Positions 23,177-35,055 of a stretch of 64,000 nt of DNA are shown in pieces. Source of the stretch: Rhabditophanes sp. KR3021 (Eukaryota > Nematoda > Chromadorea > Rhabditida > Alloionematidae); assembly GCA_963281155.1 (NCBI GenBank), contig CAUJLY010000003.1, forward strand, positions 434,001 to 498,000, in the 5' to 3' direction. The notes beneath the pieces are model-generated. The model saw nothing but the letters and a program-made list of their open reading frames with translations. It did not search any database and had not been told where the DNA came from. The position numbers and the translations under genes were made by a program. Each line of letters starts with the position of its first letter. The first letter of the stretch is position 1.

Positions 23177-23420
23177 ACTTTACTTTGGTCCAAGGTAGAA
23201 AGAAACATCAGGGCGTCGGGATGGAGCTCCGCTTGATCCGGCATTTGGGGCTCCTCCTGAAGCAACTTGTTGCCCAGCAGTGAAGGCATACTCTTCACGA
23301 GCGAAGGATTGTCCTGATCCGGAAGATGGAGCTGGGGCTGGCATGTAGACTGAACGGTCCATAGTTGGTGAAGGTTGGTCGGGGTCCGAATAAGAACGAA
23401 GAATCAAAGTAGACTCGTAA
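23177..23420 (-). CDS. Short Pro/Ser/Gly-rich coding segment (terminal exon or small protein)
   Basis: The minus strand reads from about 23420 to a TAG just below 23180 as a run containing SYSDPDQPSPTMDR, APAPSSGSGQSF and a C-terminal RRPDVSFYLGPK. It is distinctly richer in G+C than its surroundings, which supports coding. An internal ATG (MDRSVYMPA...) would give a 60-residue protein. Alternatively this is the last exon of a minus-strand gene whose upstream exons I could not find between 23420 and 24030. The composition suggests a flexible, probably cytoplasmic tail. I do not recognise it. Confidence 0.4.
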
Positions 23421-24036
23421 AGAATATGAGCAAAATTAGATTCTTTTATTCTTTTTTAGACTCCTAAATTTGAATTCAAATGTTGTTTATATGTAAATAA
23501 AAATGGTATATCCTAATTTTATATTACTAAATCATTTATGAGGAATTTGTAAATGTTAATTTTATCACTCATTTAAAAGCAACCAGACAAATTGGTTTAC
23601 TTTAAAATAACATGTTTAATTACAAATCAAAGACCGTTAAATTTATTTATAAATGAAACATAGCAATTTATTCATGTTCCTTTAATGAGTTAAAATAAAG
23701 GGTTAATTTGCCAGTTGCCGTTTGATAATAAATTTAGCTTGATTCGTTTTAAAAAATATAAATATGGATGCGTGAGTGAAAGAGACTTTTGATAAGTACA
23801 TGAAAAATATTGATGATGAATGGTAGATACGATATAATATTCCTGGTAAACATTGAATCTTTTGACCGTATTCAGCAATACATTTTCAACCAAAGGCTAA
23901 AGGCAACAAGACCTTAAACAACACCGTGTAAATGAAAGTTGTATTTATTTAAACGAGTCAAATTAAAAAGAAGTTTAGAAGATAATATTTAGAATGTAAG
24001 ATAAATTAACGAGTAACAGTGAATGGTTAGTTTCGA
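23421..24036. other. Gene-free AT-rich stretch
   Basis: About 600 bp of AT-rich sequence downstream of the RAD9 gene. The minus-strand ORF at 23690-23893 shows no conserved features. Nothing else is visible. Confidence 0.5.
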
Positions 24037-26103
24037 TTATTTGAAAAAGCCCCATGAAGTGTCTTGACTTTCGAAGGAATGAGATGTTTGGATTGGGATG
24101 GTTATTGCGTTAACAGGCAGGGTCATCATTTTGGTAGGAGTTTTCCAAGAAGTTTTAGTATTGATATGTACTTCAGAAGAAGGGGTGGTTTCTAGGTGTG
24201 AAGGTCGTTTCCTTTGAAGATTACCGAACAAAGGTGGTAATTTTACTGGTGGGCGAGACTGTGTCATGGTAAATGTTGAAGCATGTTGAGTAGTATTTAC
24301 GGTGGGCCTTGATCTTTGGCTATTTAAATTTTCCCCTACGCCCGGCACATACATTGCCTGTATATCACTAGAATTCAGAAACTGAGTTTCGCTCACAATA
24401 TCATTTATATCATCAACAAAATTAAATCCAATCTTAGGCGTCATTTGAGTTAGCTCATTTATTGCAAAAGCCTCCATATTGGATACGCGTGTGTCAGTTT
24501 CGAAGGATTGAAATGTTTGAATTTGTCTTGGAGTCCTTGACGGTGATGGTTGGCTGTCAACTGCATCAATTACTTGTGATCTTCGTTTGTTTACGGGACC
24601 ATTGTCATCTGATTCTACTGATTCCCTTTTCCTTGAATTGTTAGTTACAATTGTACCATTATCTTTTTGAGAACCAACAGATGGTAGCGACCGGCCTATG
24701 AATCCAGTGCTACTTAATTCATAAGGACTTGAATTGTAGCTGTTTTGCAAGACATTCATTATATCAGGGTCCTCATCACTTGACGGCATAGCTTCCTTCT
24801 TCTCAAACTTGGTGACTTGATTCTGATTACTTTCTAACAAGATAAAAGATTGTTCGTTTGCATTAGGCTTTTCAACAATTAATCGCTCCTTCATTCGATC
24901 AGGATCATTTTTCTTCCCCATTTTTTCAGTAGAATGTGAGATAGATAATTTGACTCGGACAAGATCATTGGTAACATCAGCTTTAGTCACTAGATGTGTT
25001 TGGATGTAATTATGAATAGGAATATTAGACACTTGAGGTGCGTGTGTTTTGCCTTGTTCACCAACACCAACCGACTGAAATAAATTTGAACTTGCAAAGG
25101 AATTGACAAAATCCCCAATATCATCGTCATCACACCTTGGTTGGTCTGTTGAGAGAAGAAATTCCGCCTTGATCACATTATGGTTGGTTGTCCTCAGAAT
25201 AAACGGACATCCAACATCAAGAAACTTCAACTCCAGTAAAGAGTTGTATCCGTTAGCCAATTTCAAGAATGCTTGCAGCTCATGGCTATCCACATAAAAT
25301 AGACTTTTCTCAGCCACATTGAATTTAGCAAACATTTTCAAATCTAATGATGACTTGGACCCACAGATTACATCTTCATCTTCACCATTCATCCCACAAA
25401 TACCTCTCTTGATTGAGAAGGAATCTGGTTCGATCATGAAAATTATTTCTTCCTCGTTGTTCTTTATATGTGCTATACACTTGATCAAAGTACTCGGAGA
25501 AATTGAAAGATGGCTTGTCAGTAACTGCTCATCACATTTACTTCTAAATCCTGCCTTACTCGGCCCCATAACGTTGATTGTTTTCGTGGTAACACATTCA
25601 GACAAGGAGTGGTACTTCAAGGTTAGGACATCCGATTTGGGGTCAATCAAGATCTTCATGTAGTTGAGGTTTCTTGTCTCACCAATACTTGTCTTAAAGG
25701 CTTTCAGAGCGTTTTTCATACTTATCTTTACAATAGGCGGCCTTTTTGTGGACATATCTGGAGCTTTCCCTTCATAAATACTAGAGAAGTAGCCCTCTTC
25801 AAACTCAATCTTTCCAAAAGCAGACCTGCCCTCGTTTCTACAGAGAAAGGTCAGTCCTTTGCCAGTAGGCTGGATGTAAAGGGCTCTCCAAGATATTGAT
25901 GATAGTGCAAGGATAGCACCATGCAATTCTAAATTAAATGTTAATCGTCCAACTTAACCATTCCTACCTTTGTATTTTGATTTTATGGTATAAGTAAATC
26001 CCTCAAATGGCGTTGATATTGCTTCTATATCACCCTCATCACCTTGTGTAATAGCACCTTCAGCCATGAAATCATCCAAATCATGATCACTGCCATACGA
26101 CAT
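24037..26103 (-). CDS. hpr-9: RAD9 checkpoint clamp subunit
   Basis: RAD9 forms the PCNA-like 9-1-1 ring with RAD1 and HUS1, loaded at DNA damage to activate ATR signalling. Exon 1 is 26103-25968 and exon 2 is 25928-24037 (39-bp intron), giving 675 aa in frame. The PCNA-like N-terminal half starts around TYTIKSKYKELHGAILALSS, and ALYIQPTGKGLTFLCRNEGRSAFGKIEF matches the family's first strand-turn pattern. A second clamp domain spans residues about 150-330. The C-terminal half is a long disordered Ser/Thr/Pro-rich tail with a basic KKRRS-like patch, as in RAD9, where it is phosphorylated. The protein is longer than human RAD9 (391 aa) because of this tail. An acidic extension of about 45 residues precedes the clamp. 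Identification rests on the N-terminal fold pattern and the architecture. Confidence 0.82.
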
Positions 26104-26322
26104 GATTGGCCATAAATTTGAATGGAGGAAGAATTGGTTAAGAATAAAGGAAGTAACCCGTTCAAATGCTTGTTGGGACAGATATTTTATTGGGTCGAAG
26201 TGTAAACAACAATCATATTTAAAACACCACCTTTTGTCTTGCCAATAAAACTATTTTCTCAAAGACACTTCTCTCCATCGATGCAGATTAAATTCAAAAA
26301 TATATTCAAGATTTAGTTAGCT
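26104..26322. promoter_or_regulatory. Divergent promoter, RAD9 / METTL18
   Basis: The start codons of two divergent genes are 219 bp apart, so both promoters must lie here or overlap it. No TATA box or other motif stands out. The role is inferred from position. Confidence 0.5.
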
Positions 26323-27420
26323 ATGGAATACGAAGAGGTTATTTATTCTGGTGGAACCATAAAATATTTGACGGAGCGTCAAACAAAAGATGTCATTAAT
26401 GACAGAGAGTTAGAAAATGAGCTGGAGCTGAGAGATACTAATAAATGTGATTTGACGCCCAATGTTTATGAAGGTAATGTTTTGGTTTAAGATATAATTT
26501 AATCTATTGTTTAGGAGGATTCAAAGTTTGGGAGTGTGCATTAGATCTTGTAAAATATATGGATGGCATAGAAGTAGGAGGAATTTCAGTTTATGAGATT
26601 GGATGTGGTGCAGGTAATTACAAAATAGGAACCATAAAAATGATATTAGATCATAGTGAGGCATGTATTTTGTTTAGAACTGAATTAGATATTCTTTTGA
26701 CAGTAGTAGGATGTTTCAAATAAATGACATAATTTGACTGTCCACGTCAGTATTTGTCGAAACGTTTTGTAGATCTAGTACGAGACCATTTTCAAAGGCC
26801 AATCCTTGATTACTTGTCAAGCCACCAGCATACACACCTGCTAATTGTTTCTTGTCTTGCAAAATATTGTAGTCTCTTAAACAACATCTATTTTATATTC
26901 ATTAACACGGTCATTTGCAGGCATACCTGGAATTCTAGCAGCCAAGAAGGGAGCTAAATCGGTTGACTTCCAAGATTTCAACAAAACCGTGATTGACTGC
27001 TTTACCAAAGAAAATGTCAAATTAAATGAACTGGAAGTAGTTGACTGCAACTTCCAGCACGGAGATTGGTCTGACAATCAAGTTGAAATTGAAAAGTCGG
27101 GGAAACGGTACGACATGATCTTGACAAGCGAGACCATCTACTCTTCACAAAATTACGCCAACTTACATTCTTTATTTGACAAAGCTTTAAGTCATCACAA
27201 AGATGCATACATGTAAGTTAATATGCCCTTGATATAATATCCTTATTTGGTTTGCAGTTTGCTCGGTGCAAAAATGTACTATTTTGGTGTTGGCGGAGGG
27301 GTATTTGAATTTATGGATTTCGTGAAGGAGCAAAAATGTTTCGACTGCCAAATTGTTTATAAGACGGAAACTTGTTTGAAACGCTTTATTTTGAAATTAA
27401 CTAGGCTTTCCCAAGCTTAA
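26323..27420 (+). CDS. METTL18: METTL18-type protein histidine methyltransferase
   Basis: METTL18 (yeast Hpm1) methylates a histidine of ribosomal protein uL3, tuning translation. There are four exons: 26323-26473, 26515-26613, 26922-27212 and 27258-27420. The encoded protein is about 234 aa, shorter than human METTL18 because the variable N-terminus is reduced. Key segments are VYEGGFKVWECALDLVKY, the SAM-binding motif I YEIGCGAGIPG, VDFQDFNKTVID (motif II region), LTSETIYSS and the family signature KMYYFGVGGGVFEF. All junctions keep frame. The third intron-exon boundary uses a larger intron (308 bp) than its neighbours. The gene is divergent from RAD9 and convergent with the ShK gene. Confidence 0.9.
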
Positions 27421-27506
27421 ATTGTGAAATTTATCTTTTTAATTGTTTAGTCATGTATGAAATAAAACGTTTCATGCAAAATGCGTATTTATTTGTTTAT
27501 CTTAAT

Positions 27507-27932
27507 TTATTTAACAAAGGTGTAAAAACATATCAAGGGCAAATAATATATGGGCCCCATAAGTTGACCTCCTTCATTCGAATTTTTGTTTTCTTGATTG
27601 GTTTGTGGGGGTGGAAGGCAACGATTGCAAGATAAGGGACATTCAATGTTTAGCTTTTCACGATAATTTTCTGCATTACACAAAGCCGTCATGTATTTGC
27701 AGTCGTCTGCATAATCGAGGCAATGATTTATTTTGCTTTCATATTTCGCATGAGTTTCTGTTGTTGTATAATTTGCAGTTGTTGTATGAGGAGTTGAAGT
27801 AGAGTTAGTATCATTACCCCACGAAATACTTTCAAAACGGGCCTTAGGATCGAATCGTTTGATTCTTCCAAAATAACCGCCAGTAATAACCGCCAGAATA
27901 ATAAATAAAGTGAAAGGATATCTCTTTATCAT
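27507..27932 (-). CDS. Single ShK-domain secreted or type II membrane protein
   Basis: This is a single-exon gene of 141 aa. The ATG at 27932 starts MIKRYPFTLFIILAVITGG, a hydrophobic segment that could be a signal peptide or a type II signal anchor. A Thr/Asn-rich spacer (several N-x-S/T sites) follows. Then comes one ShK domain with six cysteines in the family order: CLDYADDCKYM, then ALC, then ECPLSCNRC. ShK domains are common in nematode secreted proteins and enzymes, and their presence alone does not make this a toxin. The tail ends with a second hydrophobic stretch (MGPIYYLPLICFYTFV), which might direct GPI anchoring. No enzymatic domain is attached. Function is unknown. Confidence 0.82.
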   Translation of the reverse strand: MIKRYPFTLFIILAVITGGYFGRIKRFDPKARFESISWGNDTNSTSTPHTTTANYTTTETHAKYESKINHCLDYADDCKYMTALCNAENYREKLNIECPLSCNRCLPPPQTNQENKNSNEGGQLMGPIYYLPLICFYTFVK

Positions 27933-28139
27933 TCTCACCAAAAATTTGTTTGACGAATTGAAAAATGTACCAAAACAACTTCTTTTATATTAATTTTTTA
28001 GCTCGAAATAGAAACCTAATCTGTTCCACAATATTTGCACGCATGTAACTACACTGAATCATTGTTTTGCACACAAAATATGTGTGACTTTTCCGTTTAT
28101 TTAGGCATCCAACCTATATACATTTTTTATTATTATTAA

Positions 28140-29209
28140 CTAAAAAAGGAAAGCAAATAGATTAACAATGAGAAGGTTCAAAATAAAATTATTAATATTA
28201 AGTGAGGAGGCGTTATTTATAACTACGATTGCTTCAGGTGATCTGAATTTGTTGAAGTGATTTTGATATTTTTGTTTGTTTAATTCTTCATCTGCGTTGT
28301 TGTCGAGGGGGGGTGGTTGATTGTTTAGGAATCTTTCGATATTCTCATCCTCAACAGCTATTTCTTTGACGTCACTAGGTTGGCTGAGATTGATGGTTTG
28401 GTGATAGGGAGCCTCTTCAGTTTCACTTAATGTAATGAGTTTAGGATGGCCTTCGACTTTAGTAGTGTTTAATTCAATTGAATGCTCGGTTTGATGCCTT
28501 TGATGGGAAGTATGGTGATGAGCATCTTTGTGAATGTTGTGTTTACTACCATTTCCGTTAAACTGACATGCGGGCATCAATGTTTTGGTGGTGTCTTTTA
28601 ACACACGATGAATTACCTTCCAAGCTTCAACTCCACACGATTGACGGATTGGTTGACGAACACATGTGGAAAAGAAATTTAAAGCTCCACACATCCTTTC
28701 AAGTTTAAGAGGCAAAGAAATATCCGGCTGAGTATTAACATTTTCTATGTCATTCAATGTTTCATCGTGACATGTCTTTACCTCTGGCTTTAAGTCTAAT
28801 TCCATTAAGCACTCAGCAGATCCCATAAACACTAAACTTATTTACTCAAAATTTATAATCAATTTGATCAAAACATACCATTAAATCCTTCATTACACAA
28901 AAATCCATAAGAAGCATCAATCAAATTAATTGTAATATGCTTTGGACATCTACTTTTAAATTCAAAAACACAATCCTCAAAAGTCCTAATTAATCTGCAC
29001 AACTCACTGAATACCTCCCCTCCAACCTTAGGAATAGACAAAGCTTGATCAAATCCATTAGTGTTTCCATTTTGCTGGTTTAAAATCTTAGCATATTGGG
29101 CGACTGGAGTCACACATCCCTGAATTTGGTCATTCACATGATGTGGACAATAATCTTGATCTCCTCTAACCAAGCAACCAACAAATCCAACCAAAAATAG
29201 AACTCTCAT
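28140..29209 (-). CDS. Nematode Cys-rich secreted protein, probable GPI anchor
   Basis: Exons 29209-28879 and 28831-28140 (47-bp intron) give 340 aa in frame. The start MRVLFLVGFVGCLVRG is a signal peptide. Two related cysteine modules follow: DYCPHHVNDQIQGCV, CRLIRTFEDCVFEF and CPKH; then ERMCGALNFFSTCV, QSCGVEAWKVIHRVL and MPAC. The C....C....CG..AW....MP.C spacing is typical of nematode-specific extracellular families (DUF19 / T20D4.11-like or CPG4-like), but I cannot settle which one. A His-rich segment (HHTSHQRHQTEH) and an acidic tail follow. The protein ends in a hydrophobic run after N-A-S, as in GPI-anchored proteins. Likely role: cell-surface or matrix protein. Function is unknown. 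Confidence 0.7.
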
Positions 29210-29249
29210 CTTATAAAATTTATTGAAAGAATATTCTAAAATAGACAAT

Positions 29250-30640
29250 ATTAACTAACCATTTTGGTGCAAAATAATTTAAAATGAACAATGGTTGTTA
29301 TCTTAGAAATGAAATATGTTTACATTTTCAGTATAAAACTTATTCACGTCTCCCCATTTTTATTACAATCATTTCATTTAAAAAGAAAGTGATGTGGAAT
29401 ACATAAGTAATCCGAAACAAAAATAACGCTACTAATTCAAGTAACAAAAAATGTGAAATTAATTGATAAACATCAAAACAAGCTACTATTTGCCTTTACT
29501 TCAAACATAAAATTTTAGTTAAATTTAGTTTAGGATGAATGTATCATGTAACAAAAATTTATCTTTTTAAAAAATCACAACTAAAATGTTTTCAGATATA
29601 TGGGAAGGTTTAAGAAGATAAACAAAAAATGATTCACATATACCATTGGTTTAAGTTCGATTTTGTTTGCTAAACAATTTAGTTTAGGGCCTGGTATCAA
29701 GTAGCGAATTACAATTTTATTTTCCTTTATTATAGTGATATATTTTAGTGTGCCACCAAGCCTTGCCCACACCAATTATCTTATTGTGCACGTATATTTA
29801 TTACAAAACGGTTACCTTGTATCAGAGAAACCTTCGCTATATTTTTAAATGTATGTTTATATTGAGAGCGGACGGAAGTTATTTAATGTAGGATAATAAT
29901 GATGTTGTATAATAATAGAAACAACATTACTTTAATAACAAAATAGAGTTTAGGCTTTGGATACATGCCTATTTTTGTGGCAACTCAAACTCCTACCGTC
30001 AACTCAAATAAAAAAATTGAAGATGACAAGTTGATGAAGTGCAAATTAACAAGATTATCATACAAAAACGGAGAGGCAAATATATGTGATTGTTACTCAG
30101 AGTGATTCATTTGTGCCTCTTTCTCCACCACTTAACTCACCCCAACCCTATAATTAAGCTCATTTGGTAGCAGTTTAAATTTGAGGATCAAACAATTAGA
30201 CAACGCATTTATTCATTTAAATGTTTTTCTTTGTCTCGTCAAATAAATACACCCAAAATGTGACATTCGTTTAAAATAGACAAGGACATCCCATCTTAGG
30301 TTGGAATGGTTTAAAATGGATATCTAGAGTTAATACTTAATCGGAACCATTTAAATTGAAAAGTCATATTTACTATTATTTTATACTAAACTTTAATCCA
30401 CTTTAGAATTTATTTTAGCGCATCCTCTTGCCTTATCATTTAATTAAAAATGAGTTGAAGCAAAACGGATGTGAAATGGTTCAATCTATTACATATTTAT
30501 GTTGTTGCGAGGGGAGATTATTGTTTTTATAATTTATAAAGATCAAATAAAATGATTTATTAACGCAAACTGTGTGACAACAAACACCAGTTTACCAATT
30601 CAAATTAAAAACAAACACATAACAACAACAAACAATATAA
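29250..30640. other. Gene-free AT-rich stretch
   Basis: About 1.4 kb between the Cys-rich gene promoter and the 3' end of WDR46. It is AT-rich, and the short minus-strand ORF at 29581-29775 has no recognisable content. A likely WDR46 polyadenylation region lies at 30540-30650 (minus-strand AATAAA equivalents). Nothing else is supported. Confidence 0.5.
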
Positions 30641-30653
30641 AATAACAAAATTA

Positions 30654-32322
30654 TTAATCACTTCCTTCAGTCCTTTTCCCAAATCCAAGGGCATCAGCAG
30701 CGGACTTTTTCTCTGCATGGACATCCTTCCTTTGTTGCTCCTTCATCATGTCTCTTCTCTTTTCGTGGTTAGCTGTCTTTGAACGTCCCTTAGCCTTCTT
30801 CTTTGGAGCAACTTTAGGCATGACAGCCTTAATCTTCAGGATGTTGGTACGGTAAGCAAATGTTTCTTCCACCTTTTCGCTATTAACTTTCGTAATATCA
30901 GTATGGTCAAGTGTGATAAACTCAGGTTGAATTTTGTCCAACAGCTGTCGAACTTCTCTTTCTTGACGTTGCTTCTTGCTTTCGTATGGATTGACTTTGT
31001 AACCATCGAAGTTAGGGTCCCCAGAACCTGGTATCAAGAGCGAATTATATCCACCCCCATGTCCAACACCTAATACGTCTTCGTATGGGCAGAATTGCAA
31101 TTTTGAAACATGCCCATCACATCTATACAGCATGTAAGGTTTTTTCATTGTCCCACAAAAGGCGTCATTATACACATTTACAATATTCGAACAACTTAAA
31201 GCTACAACGTCTTTCTGCGAGACAGTAACATTAGTTCCTACTGAGGGCAATAAATAAGAATACATCATTTGCCCCATATTTCTGACATCCCAAATCTTCA
31301 TTCTCCTGTCAGCTCCAGTCGTGACGATTTTGTCCCCACTCGAATTCGTCGCCACCCCCGTCACATTTGAATTGTGCACCAACAATTGAACCACAGCTTC
31401 TTTGTGATTCGGAGTGTACATCGACAATCTTCCTTGGTGTGAGCCAGCAATGACAACTCCATTGCTTTGATTTGCACACATCACATTCAAAGAACCTTGT
31501 TTCGTTTGAAACGATGAAACAATTTTGCCCATCGTAACATCCAGATACGACAAAAACCCCGAATTGGCCCCAGTAACTAACAAGAAATGACGTGGCAAAA
31601 ACTCCATAGCTTTGACTTTGTCCAATTGCTTCAGACAGTGAAGCTCGACTCCTTGACGATCATAAATATGGGTCCAGCGTAACTGGGAAGCGGCGAACAT
31701 TTGCTCATTGTGCAACCACTTCACACACCTTACTTCTTCTCTCGTGTTGAATTCACAGTGAAGTGACTTACTCATCCAGTCAAAGGCAGCCAAATGACCC
31801 ATCTTACCTCCGATCAACAAGTGCCTCCCATTAGGAGTGAAGTCGATGGCATAGGGGCCTAGTTTTTCTAATTTCAGATCGAATACTTTAGAGGCTGAGG
31901 CAATGTCGACGGCTCCAACTATCTCACGTTGAGATATCATGTAAGTTGGCTTGTCGCCTTCTTCTAATTCTATAAATCTAAAAACAGTTACCATTAATTG
32001 TTGCGCCAAACCACAAATTTACCCCGATTGTTCTTTTGTGATAAGTTCAGCTCTAGCAACAAACTCCGCTCTTTCATCAAGTTTCGCCTTTGTTACTCTG
32101 AATTTTTTCTTATGAAGTCCAGTCTTGACGTCGGCCTAAATTAAATAGCATTAAAGGCGACAACCTACACCCACAACTTACTTCATCTAAGTCACCTGTC
32201 CCAGTATCATGCTTATCCAATCGTTCTTGACTGACTTCCGGCTTTCCTGGATGGATGTCTGAGGGGTGGTCAGAGCGAGAATGTTTCTTTCCCTTAGAAT
32301 CTGCGTTGTGGTATCGTTTCAT
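30654..32322 (-). CDS. WDR46: WDR46 / UTP7, small-subunit processome WD40 protein
   Basis: WDR46 (yeast Utp7) acts in the nucleolus in early 18S rRNA processing. The exons are 32322-32182, 32135-32023 and 31977-30654. They sum to 525 aa in frame, with introns of 45-46 bp. A Lys/His-rich N-terminus leads into a WD40 propeller (for example YAIDFTPNGRHLLIGGKMG, TGANSGFLSYLDV, VTGVATNSSGDKIVTTGAD, MKIWDVRNMGQ). The conserved BING4 C-terminal module follows: VGHGGGYNSLLIPGSGDPN and ESKKQRQEREVRQLLDKIQP. The protein ends with a Lys-rich nucleolar-type tail and ALGFGKR. Family-specific landmarks are all present and no lesion is visible. The gene is divergent from LARS2. Confidence 0.93.
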
Positions 32323-32483
32323 TTCAGACTTGATAGTAGAGTGTAAACAAAGTTTGGAAAGAAATTAAATTAATTTAAAAAGTGGCTTGATCTTGACACG
32401 ATTGGAGTGGGGTGGGGTCACTTTGATTAAAGTTTGACGAAGCCGCTTTTTGGTTACATTATTTATAAAAGTCTACAACTGCG
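32323..32483. promoter_or_regulatory. Divergent promoter, WDR46 / LARS2
   Basis: Only 161 bp separate the two start codons. A TATA-like TATAAAAG lies about 15-20 nt before the LARS2 ATG, too close for a standard TATA box unless the 5' UTR is very short. The shared-promoter role is inferred from spacing. Confidence 0.55.
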
Positions 32484-35055
32484 ATGATAAAGCGCTTTTT
32501 GGAGTGCACCAAACCACTGCCATTATGGTCAAGAAATGCCAGTCTTCTGAAATGGCCATGCCAACCTAATCAATTCTCCGGCAGTCTCAAACAAATCGAA
32601 AGCAAGTGGAAAGACATCGCCTTTACCCTGCCTGAAAAAGAGGCAAGTGGCAACAAAAAATACATCTTGTCGATGTTTCCGTACCCCTCAGGCAATCTAC
32701 ACATGGGTCACATGGCGAGTTTACACCATTAGTGACGTCCTGGCCCGGTACTACAGACTGCAAGGGTTCGACGTCATACACCCGATGGGTTGGGATGGGT
32801 TTGGGTTGCCGGCCGAGAATGCAGCTATTGAGAGGGGCATTGATTCGAGGGAATGGACTGAATCCAATATCAAGTCCATGAAGAAGCAACTCGCAAACAC
32901 CGGCATTCTGTTTGACTGGGAGCGTGAGATTACGACATGTCACCCAAACTACTTCAAGTGGACTCAGTGGATTTTCATTAAGTTGTTTGAGGAAGGACTG
33001 GCCACACAAAAGTACTCTGAAGTTTTCTGGGACCCAGTCGACAAAACTGTACTGGCGGCTGAGCAAATCGACGAAAATGGTAAAAGCTGGAGGAGTGGAG
33101 CAATTGCTGTCAAGAAAAAGTTAAAGCAGTGGTCTATTGAAACTCCAAAGTACGCCAAACGATTAAGCGAAGGCCTAGAGGCCATGAAGCATGACTGGAA
33201 AGAAGTGGCTGACATTCAAGCTAATTGGATTGGGGTTTGCGATGTGTTTAGGTTTCAATTGCCTTTGTGTTGTGGGGAGGAAAGTTTGAAGGAGACTCTG
33301 GACCTCAGAATAAGAAACGTTATGGATATTGGGAAGGCAAAGTTTGTTGTGCTCTCGAAGGACCATCACTTAGTTAAGGAGTATGGGAACGAACACTTAA
33401 CGGACACATTTGTTCTGAAAAAGATTCGGGCAATCCATCCATTGACCGGATACAAAATGCCGATTATCGTTAGTGGAGAAGATGATGGGTTAGAGCAGTT
33501 TCTGAAGTGTAGGATTGGAGATCCTTTAAACCAATCTGTTGACGCCGATCTGTTATCCAAGTTTGACCTTAATGTAGATGGGGACCTCAATTGCACTTCA
33601 ACAGAAGAAGAGATTCTGATTAAAACGGGAGCTTACCAAACAAGTCGGACCCTTCAGGATTGGGTCGTGTCAAGGCAACGTAAATGGGGCACGCCAATCC
33701 CAATGCTGATTGATGGTGCTAATAGCAAGGCTATTAAACCTGTGCCTTTTGATGAACTTCCGTGGGTACCGAACGAGGAAGGAACCAACATGCGAGATTC
33801 AAATTGGAGTGGTGAGACCGACACGTTGGACACTTTCTTTGACAGTTCCTGGTATTACCTAAGATATCTTGATTGCGGTAATTCGGAGGCGTTAGTGTCC
33901 CCACAAGCAGCCACTCAAATGCCAGTAGACGTTTACGTTGGAGGAATCGAGCATGCGGCGGTACATATGTTCTTTGCTAGATTCATATCGTACTTCCTAA
34001 CGGATATCGGTGTCACAAAAGTCAGAGAACCCTTCAAGAGACTAGTTTGCCAAGGGATTGTGCGAGGAAAAACCTATGTTGAAAAGAATACAGGAGAGTA
34101 TTTGTCCAAAGAAAAAGCGGAGGGATTGATGGAATCGGACAGACAAAACGTTGAGATCCTCTTTGAAAAAATGTCCAAGAGCAAGCACAATGGTGTGGAT
34201 CCTTTGATTGTGTTAGAAAGAGATGGCGTTGATTTGACGAGACTTCAACTCCTTGACAGTGCAGCTCCTAAAAGTGCTATCAACTGGAATGAACAAGACC
34301 CAAAAGGAATTCTCAAATGGCTTGATCGAATTGCATTTGTAGTAGGATCTTATGTCGAAGTAAGGTCTTCACATATTGGAAATACCCTTTCTGCCTGTTC
34401 ATCATCCGAGATTGAATTGCGCGAGAACTACAATTACTACATCCGAAACGTAATTGTCTGCCTTCAAGAACTACACCTCCACAACACAGCAATTGCCAGG
34501 TTACAAAGTTTTGTCAACTACTTAAGAAAGATTGAGCCTGAAGTAGGTGCGACGTCGCCAGAATACGAAAGATCCATCCATGCCCTTGTAATAATGTTGC
34601 AAGTTTTTGCCCCACATGCTAGTCAAGAACTTTGGAGTGCTTTGCAAGGAGCTAGGACGATGAACCGGGATAAATGGAATTTTGAAAAGGATGTTCGCTA
34701 CCAGAAATGGCCTGAAATTGATGATGATGCGTTGGTTGACATTTCGGTCCATGCCAAAGGAATCAACTGTGGAAGGATGCTTGTCGGAAGGCAATTTATG
34801 GAAAACTCTACTGAGCAGCAAATCTTTGATAAGATTTCAAAAGAATGGAGGGACAATTTGTTTGTTAAGATTCAAAGAGATGGCCATCAAATCCATAACA
34901 TATCAATGACCGGGGAAAAAGGACTCTGCTACACAATGGATCTTTCCTTAGGGACATCTACCACCGACAAACACATCAGGGACATCATGAAGGAATTAGG
35001 AGCAGACAAATATGCTGAAGCTAAAAAAGCTAAAAAATCAAAAAAACCAAAATAG
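32484..35055 (+). CDS. LARS2: Mitochondrial leucyl-tRNA synthetase (one-base frame break)
   Basis: This enzyme charges mitochondrial tRNA-Leu. It is a single-exon gene of about 856 aa once a one-base shift at the GG of 32714-32715 is allowed. The HIGH-like motif lies just before it ([13 protein letters not shown]) and the expected continuation [15 protein letters not shown] just after. The N-terminus ([20 protein letters not shown]) is basic and Ser-rich, fitting a mitochondrial presequence. Catalytic landmarks include [46 protein letters not shown] and KMSKSKHNG. The CP1 editing domain is present but lacks the Thr-rich (TTRPxT-like) and GTGAVM-like active-site motifs. Human LARS2 likewise has a non-functional editing site. 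The frame break sits inside an invariant region and is best read as a sequence error. Confidence 0.95.
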
